A program made the translations under genes and the position numbers. A DNA stretch of 64,000 nucleotides. Origin: Diaporthe sp. PMI_573 (lineage: Eukaryota > Ascomycota > Sordariomycetes > Diaporthales > Diaporthaceae). This document shows positions 45,179 to 55,140 of the stretch, in pieces (within the stretch, counting starts at the first letter, position 1; each line of letters starts with the position of its first letter). The DNA lies in contig JAJTUP010000019.1 of NCBI GenBank assembly GCA_021399435.1, positions 496,001 to 560,000 on the forward strand. The letters run 5' to 3'. The notes under the pieces are model-generated. The model was not told the origin of the DNA. It did no database searches and saw nothing but the letters and a program-made list of their open reading frames with translations.

Positions 45179-45910
45179 ATGCATTTTTTTCAATTCAACA
45201 GCCATATACCACTACCTGCCATTCTTGCACTGGGGGGTAGTCCCCCGTTACATCGACAGCTCGAGCTTGAAGAGCTCTCCTACGAGCCTCGATCACTTCT
45301 GCAAAGGACTAAGGAATTCTTCGTTGAAAAGGAGCTTCGTGACGTGTTACAGACTTCGGTGGAGAGACAATTCGTCAGGGGCTTCCTTGCCTTGCAAAAT
45401 GAAACCTATCTCGCCGAAACTGACCTTCGGGTGTTCATGCAACTCTTGGACGCATTTTTCTTCTCAGGGAGATTCACCGGGGGCAAAGACCCCAGGGTCA
45501 AGCTTGAATTTCGGGGAGACATTTTTGAACAGTGGGACGCGTTCAAAGAAGGCAAACGGATGACATGGACTGCGGGCTTCGCGAGGTGGCAGTTTAAAGA
45601 TGTTGGGGCCTCGAGGGTGAGAATCAAGGTGAACATCGAAGTGGATGCAAGCGAGCCTCGGCTACGGGAAGGGCGCCTTGCCAGGCGTGCCTTGATCCAG
45701 GTGCTTGAGACCTTGGTGCATGAGATGGCACATGCCCATTTCATCTTGTTTGCTTGCCAATGCTTGTCGTGCCAGGGCCAGATCGGTGCCTCGGGACATG
45801 GGGCTGTGTGGCAGGAGCTGAAGCAGGCCATGTCAGCGGAGATAAGAAGCTGGGATTGGTCCCTCCGCAACTTCTATATGAATGACCAAGATACCTTGGA
45901 CTATGTATAA
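45179..45910 (+). CDS. SprT-like zinc metalloprotease domain protein
   Basis: Single exon, 243 residues. The C-terminal half has the zinc-binding HExxH, H181-E182-M-A-H185, in LVHEMAHAHFILF, followed by ACQCLSC and SGHGAVWQEL, which is the order seen in SprT-like/Spartan domains (HExxH, then a GHG..W segment with a third ligand). The N-terminal 70 residues are helical and charged (LLQRTKEFFVEKELRDVL). In animals and yeast, SprT-family proteases (Spartan, Wss1) cut DNA-protein crosslinks. This protein has no visible PIP box, SHP motif or UBZ, so a repair role is only a possibility; many fungal SprT-like proteins are uncharacterised. The start is the first ATG of the frame, about 130 bp after a TATA-like sequence. 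Convergent with chk1. Confidence 0.8.
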   Translation: MHFFQFNSHIPLPAILALGGSPPLHRQLELEELSYEPRSLLQRTKEFFVEKELRDVLQTSVERQFVRGFLALQNETYLAETDLRVFMQLLDAFFFSGRFTGGKDPRVKLEFRGDIFEQWDAFKEGKRMTWTAGFARWQFKDVGASRVRIKVNIEVDASEPRLREGRLARRALIQVLETLVHEMAHAHFILFACQCLSCQGQIGASGHGAVWQELKQAMSAEIRSWDWSLRNFYMNDQDTLDYV

Positions 45911-46263
45911 GAAGACGCTCGGACAAACTCTTTTGTTCGGCAGTAGACCGCAGCAGAAGAGGTGCGAGAGCCGACGGAGGCGAGTCTGAAGTATTTCTGG
46001 GCCCTGCTATGGTCATTGGTGTCTTGGAATAAACTGACAACCAGGGAACAGGATTTTGACCTTGTCTCCTTGATGTAAATAATAAGTGCTATATTTGCTA
46101 TTACCTCATACATTAGGGATTTCATTCTTTTCTTATCATTATATCATGCAGAGTTTCCTGTCTGTCCATCTGTCTGCCACGCCTTATCTTTCCTCAGTCT
46201 TGGCTTTCCTGTGCCGCCCGTCTACTAATGCAAAACCTGACAAGGTTGGGATATATACAAAGT

Positions 46264-47977
46264 CTACTCGTTCTTGTAAATGCCATCTTTACAAAGCAGC
46301 GCGATCTTCTTGAACAGCCGCCTCCACTCCAGCGGGTCGCCCTTGATCTTGACGAACCGCACCTCGAGCAGCTCCGCGCCCGAGCCGTCAGGTATCATGA
46401 ACATGTCCACCATGATCTCGCCGTGCAGGCTCTGGTTCCGCCCGTCTACTGTCTTCACCTTCAAAGTAGTAATATGGTCCCTAGAGTGCAGATTAACCAC
46501 CGGAGGCTGCAGCGGGACGTTGAGCTGGTGTAATGCATCACTCAGCATCTGCACCAGCAGTTGTACAGGCACATGAGAGTAGAATCGCGTGAGCGAGTAG
46601 GAAGGCACAATGTCTCTGAAGCGGCGCGCATGCTGCGTCAAGCTGAGAGGGACTCCAGGTGCCTGGCTGAACTGGCTCATGGTCGGTTCGTCTGCTAGCA
46701 CGTCGAGGCTGTGGCCTGGTCTGCCGGCGGAGAGATTGGCACCCGCGGCTGGCTGAGTCGCTGAGATGGCCCCGTTGATGGAGCGCATGGCTGGTCTCTC
46801 CCAGTCAAATGCAACGTCGTTGATTGGTGTCTCTGGCTGTGTTGCAGAGAACTTGGCAGTGAAGTCAGCGGCGGTGGGCTGGCTGTCTAGTTCCATGAAG
46901 TCGGCATTTGCCCTTTGGGACAGGGTAGGCTGCTGCGTGAGGTCGATGCGCAGGTTCGCAAGCATCTGAGTAGCCAGCTGTATTGGATCCAAGACCCTGC
47001 CGTCCGACGTGAGAAGTCCGTTGTGTCGTGTGTACCAGGGGTGTTGTCGTATTTGCGCGAAAGTGAAGCGCTTGTCGACCTCGATGTTCATCATTCCACG
47101 CAACAGAGACAGGGCCTCGGGCGGCACTCTCTCCCATAACTCATCCGTGCTTCGGCCGTTGGTTCGCATATACTCGCGCCACTCCCACTTCTTCTCGGTC
47201 GGCTCCTCCCAAGGGGTGTTCCCGACGAGAAGCACAAATAATATGACACCGCACGACCATATGTCGACCAAGTCGGCGCGATATTTCATAGACTTGTCGC
47301 CAGACGCACAGCGTAGCACCTCCGGAGCAATATAGGGCGGGCTGCCGCACATGGTCGAGCTCTCCTTCGTCTTGCCTTTGTACTGGAACAGAGTCGCCAT
47401 GCCGAAATCCGCAAGCTTCAGGTTGCCAGTGTCGGAGAGCAGGATGTTTTCCGGTTTCAAGTCACGATGCGCGATACCCTTGGAGTGCATGAAGCTGACA
47501 CCACTGATGAGCTGTAGGAAGTAGACGTGGGCAATGTCCCCGGACACGCCCTTGTCGGCCTCGATCTTGTCGAACAGGTCTCCGCCGTCAGCGAACTCCA
47601 TGGCAATCCACCTCCACACGGCGTCTTCCCCGGTGGCGAACCACTCGATAATGTTTGGGTGCTGGCCGATATGGGAGTGGAGTGACACCTCCATGGCGAT
47701 CTGCTTAGCCGAGATGCGGCCATTTTTGATTGCATAGTCCTTGTGAACGAACTTGACGGCGAAGACTGGAGTCGGAGCCTCAAGAGGGACGGCCTTCCTG
47801 ATTCTGTGGTGGGTCTGTCAGTACGCAGGTAGGGCTGAGATGGGTCTCAATATTTGTGGGCATGACTTGGGGACGAGGAAGGGCAGCTCACGATGCATAT
47901 GCCCCTCTGCCAATGGTCTTGGACACAACCCTGAAGGGGAGGTCGGATGGCAGAGGGCTCAGCTGGGAGTGCTGCAT
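46264..47977 (-). CDS. chk1: Checkpoint kinase Chk1
   Basis: Two exons, 47977-47892 and 47803-46264 (88-bp intron); 541 residues. The kinase domain starts at once: MQHSQLSPLPSDLPFRVVSKTIGRGAYAS, with the glycine loop split by the intron, Lys46 in VFAVKFVHK, catalytic Asp143 in HRDLKPEN and Asp161 in ADFGMAT. The N-terminal kinase position, the TMCGSPPYIAPEV activation segment and the C-terminal KA1-like domain (SRDHITTLKVKTVDG...LEVRFVKIKGDPLEWRRLFKKI) match Chk1 rather than Chk2, and there is no FHA domain. Chk1 is activated by ATR/Mec1-type kinases on DNA damage or stalled forks and blocks mitotic entry. SQ/TQ pairs (LTQQ, LSQR, ATQP, FSQA) lie in the linker. It shares a 0.9-kb divergent promoter with the UBE2C-type E2 gene. 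Confidence 0.95.
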
Positions 47978-48899
47978 CTCGGGCTAAGATGGTGAGCTAC
48001 AGGCTGGCAACCCAGAATCACAGTTCAAGCCTTGCCTTGCCCTGTGTGTGTAAGTGACCAGCCAGCCGGCTCGGTGACGACAGGGGTGGCGAGTCTGGTC
48101 CGGTGGGCGGCAACGGAGCTATGAAAATATAGTCGAGATGAGGCTGCGAACCAGCGATCTCTGACTTGGAATTACGCTCAATGCCGTCCATGCAACGAGA
48201 GGGTGTGGTGTGCCAGCTCACCATGTGATGCAACAACAGAGGTCGCGTGCCGTTCGCGTAGAGTGAGTCGCGTTCGGAGCGCGGATTGAGGCTCTCACAG
48301 GTGACAGGCTCCAGTCGGCGGGAAAATGGGTCTTGGTTGTTGTTGTCCGAGACCCTGCAGACCCAGTGGATTGGCTGAGCAACGCGGTTTCCAGGCGGGT
48401 GGGGGAGTGGCGGAGGGCCCTCAGCTGCACCCAAGCAGGCAGGGGGATGGGCGAGCCACTGGCCCTGCTAAAACTCTGGCGGTTGCTGGAGAGCTTGGGT
48501 GGGGCCCCGCGCCACCCTTGGTGTAAACAATGCAATGAGCCCGCCAGCCCGCAAGCAGACCAAAGGACGATCCCGATCAGTGATTTGACAGCCGCTCCTG
48601 ACCAACCTCCTCCTAGGCATCATCTATCTCACTCCCACCTTTTCCCACCCTTACACGACCTTCATACAACTGGAATTATCGCAGCATCGCGCTCGTGCTT
48701 TAGGGAATTTGTTTCTTGATCAGAGGCTTGACTATCCTTCAACAGCCCGCCTTACTTTTAATCTTGTCACGCGGATTCCACCCAACACACTTGCCCTCGA
48801 AGCATTGGTCTCATACCCACCCTTGAATCCGTGGGCAATATCTCGGCCTGCTATACCTCGCCTGTCCCGATTCCGACTTGATCATTGCATCTTGCGAAC
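47978..48899. promoter_or_regulatory. Divergent promoter chk1 / UBE2C-type E2
   Basis: 922 bp separate the two start codons on opposite strands with no gene between them. Pyrimidine-rich stretches precede the E2 start. Both genes belong to cell-cycle control, so shared elements are conceivable; none can be named from sequence alone. Confidence 0.5.
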
Positions 48900-49665
48900 A
48901 TGGAGGGCCCTCAGACCGCAGGCGGCGTGCTTGGTGGTGCTAGAAAGGCTGATTCCCAGAATGTCACCAAGAGGTATGCGCCCCGGAGGGATGCAGCCCT
49001 CACCACGGCATAACCTTCCCAGCGTCCTGGATCATATGGGCATGGGCATAGGAGCATACAGCTGACATCACGCCCGACCCAGGCTGCAAACAGAGCTGAT
49101 GCAGCTCCTGACGTCCCCCGCGCCCGGAATCTCCGCATTCCCTCGTGCCGACGGCGACCTGACCAAGTGGCACGCCACCATCAACGGTGTCGACGACACC
49201 CCCTACGCCGGCCTGGTCTTCAAACTGTCCTTTAACTTCCCCGCCGACTACCCCTACAAAGCCCCCGAGGTGCTCTTCCGCACCCCGATCTATCACCCCA
49301 ACGTCGACTTCTCGGGCCGGATCTGTCTGGATATCCTCAAAACTAAGTGGTCTGCGGCATACAACATCCGAACCGTCCTGCTGAGCCTGCAAAGTCTGCT
49401 CGGGGAACCGAACAAGTAAGTCAGGCTTCTACCTAGATCGTGACGGACGGGAGAGCCTGGACAACTTGACCTGGCTGGCCTGGGGAGGCTGGACTGCGCA
49501 ACGGACTGTGTTTTTTTCTCTCTCTCTCTCTCTTTTCTTTTGGCTGACTTTATATCTCCCAGTGACTCGCCTTTGAATGCTGAGGCTGCGGAGCTCTGGG
49601 ACAAGGACCCCGAGGAGTTCAAGCGCAAGGTGACGGCACGTCACCGCGACATTGACGACGACTGA
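48900..49665 (+). CDS. Ubiquitin-conjugating enzyme E2, UBE2C/Ubc11 type
   Basis: Exons 48900-48973, 49083-49415 and 49563-49665 give 169 residues. After a short N-terminal extension ([13 protein letters not shown]) the UBC fold begins [11 protein letters not shown]. Diagnostic parts are [39 protein letters not shown], the catalytic Cys106 in [18 protein letters not shown], and [17 protein letters not shown], which is restored by the second splice. The Ser-Ala-Ala-Tyr after KTKW and the extension are typical of UBE2C, the E2 that starts ubiquitin chains for the anaphase-promoting complex on cyclin and securin. Intron 2 contains a TC microsatellite at about 49517-49534. The family assignment is by motif; no paralogue comparison was possible. 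Confidence 0.93.
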
Positions 49666-50231
49666 CTGAGCTGGTGTATGCATTTTCATTTGGGAGCATG
49701 GAGTCAACGTGTAGAATACTGGCATTGGTCACTGGATTGGAGGATTTTGGCGATACCGCATTTACAGGGTCGGACAGTTTGTACTTGAGGCCGTATAGCT
49801 TGTTGGCTTCTGCCATCAGGCATATGAGGCCACCCCTTCCACAGAATACATGCATTGGCCTGGATTGTACTCCTTGACGTATGCCCCCTTGAGGCGTGGG
49901 TATCTTAGATACACATCGTGTCCCTTTCCCTTTACCCCATAGTCTTCACAACGGACGGTCAAGCTCGATGTCGTGACAAACTGGGTCAACGCCGGGGCCT
50001 TGTTTGTTGTCTTTCGTATGTCTCATTTTTTTTTTTGCTTCCTCGGTAGTATGAAGCTAAAAAGCCGTAGAAAACTCCGGAAAGCCAGATGCCACCATGA
50101 CCAGACAAGGAACCCAAGTTTTCACGGACCGACCCTCAAAAACACCCAGGACTGGCCCCCTTCGTCGTCTTGTTCGCAAGCGTGGGTTGTCCTTCCAGAG
50201 CCCCTGCTGTCAACATCAACATGACGCTCGC
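49666..50231. other. Convergent intergenic region
   Basis: 3' UTRs of the E2 (+) and eL31 (-) genes meet here. A T-run at about 50027-50036. No coding-like frame. Confidence 0.45.
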
Positions 50232-50843
50232 TTAAGCCTCCTCCTCCTCGACGGTGGTCGTGACCAGGCCCTTGGGGTTCTTGACGTTGACGGCCTGGAC
50301 GTAGCTGTACAGCTTCTCCTTGGCACCCTCCTCATCGTTTCTTCGTCGGGAGATGCGGACGCGGAGTCTGTATGGCACGCCCTTGACTCCCTGCTCCCAC
50401 ACCTTCTTGTTCAGCTGGGGGTCGAGGCGGACATCGGAGGTGCCCTGTGAGGTGGAGATCCAGTCAGTAATCTGTCCTCGATGCCGCACGCGATATGTAC
50501 GGGCGTTCCAAATGCTTCGATGTCTTGTTCGATTTCGTCGGTCGCGGCGGACGGAGTGGTCGGTTCGGAAAATGAGGGGGGTCAGCATACCATGGCCTGG
50601 TGCGCGAAAGCCTTGATCTCCTTGATGGCGCGGGGAGCCCTCTTCTTGAAGGTGACACCGTGCATCTGTTCCAAAACCACACCGTCAGCACCCAGCTCCA
50701 GAAGCAGTCGATGGCTCCTCCATTGAGGCCGTGTCTTGTTCGTCGAGCTTGGCGAAACATACCCTCTTGTGCATGTGGATGGTGTACTCGCGGGCGACCA
50801 CGTCCTGGATGGCGGACCGGCCAGACTTCTGCTTGGACGACAT
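50232..50843 (-). CDS. rpl31: 60S ribosomal protein eL31
   Basis: Exons 50843-50763, 50665-50591 and 50444-50232 give 122 residues, the normal size. The joined product reads [37 protein letters not shown]... with both splices on codon boundaries, then AIKEIKAFAHQAMGTSDVRLDP, WEQGVKGVPYRLRVRISRRRND and the acidic end VEEEEA. It belongs to the large subunit near the polypeptide exit tunnel. A further intron in the 5' UTR is likely: GTGAGT donor (complement of 50920-50925) and CTACAG acceptor, ending five bases before... the ATG context at 50843, as is common in fungal ribosomal protein genes. Upstream on this strand is a pyrimidine-rich promoter divergent from the RGS gene. Confidence 0.95.
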
Positions 50844-50845
50844 TT

Positions 50846-50925
50846 CTGTAGCAAACGGGACTCTGGTTAGAATTTGTCGCTGTTGAGTTGCAGAATTCGG
50901 CAATAAAAGGAGTGGCCGGACTCAC
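50846..50925 (-). other. Probable 5' UTR intron of eL31
   Basis: On the minus strand a GTGAGTCCGG donor follows CATCCCTCA, and TTTGCTACAG ends two bases before the ATG. The internal TTCTAACC is a branch-like site. The 80-bp length fits the other introns here. Confidence 0.55.
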
Positions 50926-52112
50926 TGAGGGATGTACGGTGTCGTGAGTCGTCGGTGGAAGTTGGGGCGTTGTCGTCTTCGAGGTTGTCGGCTGCGCTCT
51001 TCTGGAATACGGAGACGGCCAGAGATGCAAAAGTTGTGGGCGGCGGAAAAATCTGGCCCTGCTCAGGACGGTGGTCGGCTGTGATTGGCTGGAGTTCCTG
51101 ACGTAATCATGGCACAGCTGACATAACGAGAATGTGGCTGTGGTGGCTGGGGAACATCCCAGGGGGCCGGGGCCGTCGCTGGGAGGGAATGCGACGCTGT
51201 CTGCTTCACAGCAATACCTAGTCTAGGTAGTTTCTGCCCCAGTTTCCGCCCTGGCGTAAGGAAATAAATGGCCTGGTTTACGCCATGCTTGATTGTAGGA
51301 TATCCGCCTGCGTACCAACTACAGCTAGATGTCGCCGTGTTTACTCTTGCAGCTCAACAGGAATGCGACGCACAGCCAACACAGCGCCCATGTTGACTAG
51401 CCACCTCTTCCGCTTCATCCCATCCGCAGTAGCATGACCCGCGCGTTGCGTTCTATTTCTGAACAAACCCCAACGACCCTCAAGGCCAAGTCTTTGTCTC
51501 GATACTCAAAGCACGCGTCACAAGTGGTTGCCCTCAGGGTGCATCGGCTGCCATCGATTCGAAAGGAATACGGCAAGCGACTTGGCACGGTAAATTAGGT
51601 GAACCCACTCCCGTGGAGCAAATCTCAACTGGCATCACGGAGGGCCTGGCCCGTGCACGCATCTGCGACCTCTTTGCCTCCGGAATCCCAGGTCCCCGTC
51701 AACCCTCCCCATCACCCCGTCCAAAAAGAGCACGACCGAGCATACAGAGGCTGCACAACATCATCAGTGACCTCATTGGTCTAATCACAATCTCTCCGGT
51801 GTGCGCAGAGCACACCCTGCCGCTCGCTTCGCCCTCAACACCAAGCCCGCCCTCCCTCTTGACCGTCGTAACGATCCCTCGCCGGTTTCGTCCCAACCGA
51901 CCGACCGACCCGACCCCCTTCGAGAAACCGCTCACTTCACACTCCCGACCCACCACCCTCAATCGAGTTCCTGATATTGTTTTCGAATCCAAAGCACAAT
52001 CGCTGGCTCCACGGGCCTCGTGTGCGCCTTTCTTTTCCAATCCCGTAGAATTGAAGCCATTCGCGGCTCGAAATAGTAATCTGACGACGGAGGCGGCGAC
52101 AAGCGATTCACC
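50926..52112. promoter_or_regulatory. Divergent promoter region eL31 / RGS gene
   Basis: About 1.2 kb without a supported gene between divergently transcribed genes. A 179-codon open frame at 51613-52152 overlaps the RGS start and lacks domain features. CGACCGACCGACCCGACC repeats near 51.90 kb lie close to the RGS start. Confidence 0.45.
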
Positions 52113-53363
52113 ATGTCGAACGCACACTCACCGTCACCGGTGCCCGACTTGAATCGGAACCGGCTGCCGACCCTTTTCGAGGTTCTCAGCAGGCGGACGC
52201 TGCCGCCAGTCGACCTGTTCTCATTCTACATCTTTATGAGAGATCAGCAAAGATCAGTGGACTACCTAGACTTTTGGTACGGAAGTCCCAAATCCAGCAC
52301 AGGACGCAAGGGGGTGGCTGCCCCGCCAGCTTGTCTCAACTGCTAACAAACCCCTCCGGTCAACAGGCTCGATGTTGCTCAGCACATGACATTATGTCGG
52401 CACTATGTCCGCGAGATGCGAAGGTCCGTCCTGATAGGCACGCCTGAACCCGAACACGCTTCGAAGCGCTCCTCCCAAATCCTGGAGAGCATGGGCGACA
52501 TGAACTACGCGGCGCCGGGCCCATCGATGTACGCCACCGACAAGGACCGGGACCAGGACGCGCAGATGTCGGCCTACCTGCGCGAGGATAGGGCGTCACC
52601 CACTGCGGCCGGCTTCCACGATTCCCCGCACAGCAGCGGCGAGCGCGCCAGGCCCAGCCCCGGCACGGGCAGCACGCCGCGCGACCTGATGACCGACTCC
52701 AACAGCCCCTTCCACGAGGTCGCGAGGCAGGACATCCGGGCGTCGGCCGAGAAGATCCTCTACACGTTCCTCCTGCCCGGGGCCGAGCGGGAGATTGTCC
52801 TGCCCGCCCAGATCACCGAGGAGGTCACGAGGTCCATCGAGGAGGAAGGCAGAGATGACCCGGAGGTGTTCGACCTGGCCAAGGATTATGTGTTCCAGGC
52901 CATGGAGCGAGACGCGTTCCCCGGCTTCCTGCGCATGAAGGCTTTGGGCAACTTGATCCCGCCCACCCTGATCATGAGGCTCATCATCGGCTTGGTCTCA
53001 ATGTTTGGTGGATTCTGGGCTGCGTTCGTCTTGATCTTCCTCGACGCTTCAAGGCTGACGAGATTATGGGTACGCTGGCACCCCTCCCACCCCGGACCCC
53101 AACCGCTGCTAACGCTCATGCTCCAGCTCATTCTACCCTTCACGCTCGGCGTCTACTTCCTCGCCTCATATCAGTATTCCCTCGACCCTGTGTTGGCTCT
53201 GATCGGCCTGAGCGAGTACACGCCTTTCAACTTCTCCCGGGTGCGTGAGCCGTACGTCCGCAAGCTGCTCGCAAAGCGAGCCCTGATGGTCTTGGCCGTG
53301 ACGGCAACCGTGGATGCAGCACTAGTTGTGCTGTTCGTCCTCGTGCCCGGCAAACGGCTCTGA
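52113..53363 (+). CDS. Rax1-like RGS-domain membrane protein
   Basis: Exons 52113-52276, 52367-53069 and 53127-53363 give 367 residues. The N-terminal RGS-type region begins LPTLFEVLSRRTLPPVDLFSFYIFMRDQQRSVDYLDFWLDVAQHM, continues after a Ser-rich insert with IRASAEKILYTFLLPGAEREIVLP and ends EVFDLAKDYVFQAMERDAFPGFLRMKA. Three hydrophobic segments follow (LIMRLIIGLVSMFGGFWAAFVLIFL; LILPFTLGVYFLASYQY; LMVLAVTATVDAALVVLFVLV). This layout fits yeast Rax1 and related fungal RGS proteins, which act in G-protein signalling or cell polarity at membranes. The second intron is 57 bp, in frame and without stops, so an unspliced reading gives 386 residues; I prefer splicing because of a GTACGC donor, GCTAAC branch and CAG end. 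Which G-alpha it affects is unknown. Confidence 0.87.
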
Positions 53364-54091
53364 GCAGCCAGCTAATCAAGTTACCTTTTTGGAGCTTCTG
53401 CGAGATAGAAAGACACGGGTCTTTTTCTCTAGTGCCTTTAATCTGACGACGCCCATGACTTGTTTGCTTCACGTTTTTTTGACCCCTCGTTTGCCTTCTT
53501 CACTTCATTTTTTCTTCTGGTCTTGTTTTCAGGATACGATACCAATTTGCGGGCGATGTTTTCTTCTCTCTCTCTTTTTTTTTTTGGGACGGGACGGGAC
53601 GGGACAGCCCAGATCGCAACAACTACAACATTAAAATGGGGGGTTATGGCGTTGAAATGGCTCAAAGATCATGTAACATTTTGCTTTGTCTTTTGGCATC
53701 TTTCTCTTCACCGGATGGCGGGAGGCGGAGGGGAAAACTATTGCTCTGTAACAACACTGATTGTATGATTCCACTGAGAAAGGCTGGGATCTGATTCCAT
53801 TGAGGACTATACAATGTACTCGTGCCCAATTTTGCTGATGCGTATCAATACGAAGACCGAAATGCCCGAGTCTCGTGCCGTTGGGTCCCCCTTGAGTCAA
53901 GTGTTACTTGTTCCGCGTGAACCGCACCGTGGACTCGTAGGTTCCAATCGAAATTCAACCACACGATTTCACGCAGTTATGCGCAATGCTCCAGAAGACT
54001 GTGATTGTGGACAAGACCGTCCCGTCTATTTCCGGATGCACAGGGGTTTTCAGGCCGGGAAGCATTCCTGTGACGGTTCGTCGAAGCGTGC
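53364..54091. other. Convergent intergenic region with low-complexity tract
   Basis: 3' regions of the RGS (+) and CSN7 (-) genes. Contains TCTCTCTC, then a T-run and (GGGAC)n at about 53.56-53.60 kb. No coding-like frame. Confidence 0.45.
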
Positions 54092-55140
54092 CTATAGCTT
54101 CCGCCGACTCGTCCTCTTCTGGTTCTGGGTGTTGGCATCAGCGCCGTCGTCCAGATCCATTGCTTCGTCGTAATCATCCTCCCGGTCCTCGGTCAACCTC
54201 TCCATGCCGCGTTTGCTCCCGCTGCCAGCACCAGCTGCTGCTCCATGATACGAGCCTCCCCCTCCCCCTCCCCCTCCCCCGGCGGCTGCCTGTCCTCCGG
54301 CGCCACCGTTGGCAGATCGCAGAGTGGTGCGCCCCCCGGCCCCACCGCCGAGCCTCCGCCCGGCACCACGGGTTCCGTTCGCGGCGATGCTCCCGGCCGC
54401 GGGGTCCGAGGGGTCACTGCTCTCCGCGTTGACGACGGCCTGGAATGTCCTGTCCCACTCCCTCTTGTCGTTTGCCTTGCGCGCGGCCTCCCTCCTGATG
54501 TTGGCGATGTTGGCCTCGATCTCGGCGAGGGTGGCGTCGCAGCGCTGGCTCCAGTTCTGCAGGGTTGCGACGATGCTGGGTACCGTGCCCGGCTGGACGT
54601 CCCGCAGGGGCGCGACCGAGGAGACCTGGACGACGGAGCGGAGGGGGTTCAGCTTGGCGTTGAGCAGCCCGGCGTAGACGGCGGAGATGACCAGGTCCTC
54701 GACGTCGCGGGGCGAGGAGAGGCCGAGGTGCTGCTGCAGGGCGTGGTAGGTGAGGCCCCCCCTGTTGCGGCTGAGGGTGAGGAGGGAGAGCTGGCGGAGC
54801 TTGAGGCGCTGGCGGTCGTCCAGGTCTGGGAGGTTCGGGGTGGACAGGTATGTGGAGTAGAGGCCGTTGCTGAAGATGCGGAGCTGGGTGAGGTAGGGCT
54901 GGTACTCGGGGGAGCTGGCGAGGGCCTGGATGGAGGGGCTGGCGAGGAGGTCGGTGAAGATGTAGGTGCCCTGTGCAGAGGTGGCGTGTGTGATGAGGTC
55001 TGCGGCAGCCTTTGGCGAGTTGGCGGACTTTGTGAGGGCCAGGAAGGGCTGTGAGATAGATGGTCAGCGGGTGAGGGGGCTGCCCAGGATCAGGCATGGG
55101 AACCTGCCTCGAGAGCATTGAGAGCCTTGGTCTGCTCCAT
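54092..55140 (-). CDS. csn7: COP9 signalosome subunit 7 (PCI domain)
   Basis: Two exons, 55140-55108 (MEQTKALNALE) and 55048-54092; 329 residues. The 59-bp intron begins GCAGGT rather than GT and ends ATCTCACAG; using the nearby GT would break the frame. Exon 2 has no in-frame ATG until its last part, so it is hidden from ORF scans. The helical N-terminus (PFLALTKSAKSPKAAADLI, TYIFTDLL) and PCI winged-helix part (RQRLKLRQLSLLTLSR, LTYHALQQHLGLSSPRDVEDLVISAVYAGLLNAKLN) are characteristic of CSN7. The C-terminus has a coiled-coil helix (ATLAEIEANIANIRREAARK), a poly-Gly run from a GGGGGA-type repeat, and an acidic/basic tail. The complex removes Nedd8 from cullins and in Aspergillus controls development and secondary metabolism. 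Confidence 0.9.

Noticed and set aside
54245..55054. Plus-strand 269-codon open frame opposite CSN7
   Set aside because: Antisense shadow of GC-rich CSN7 exon 2; composition is Val/Gly/Leu-rich with no domain, while the minus strand encodes a clear PCI protein.
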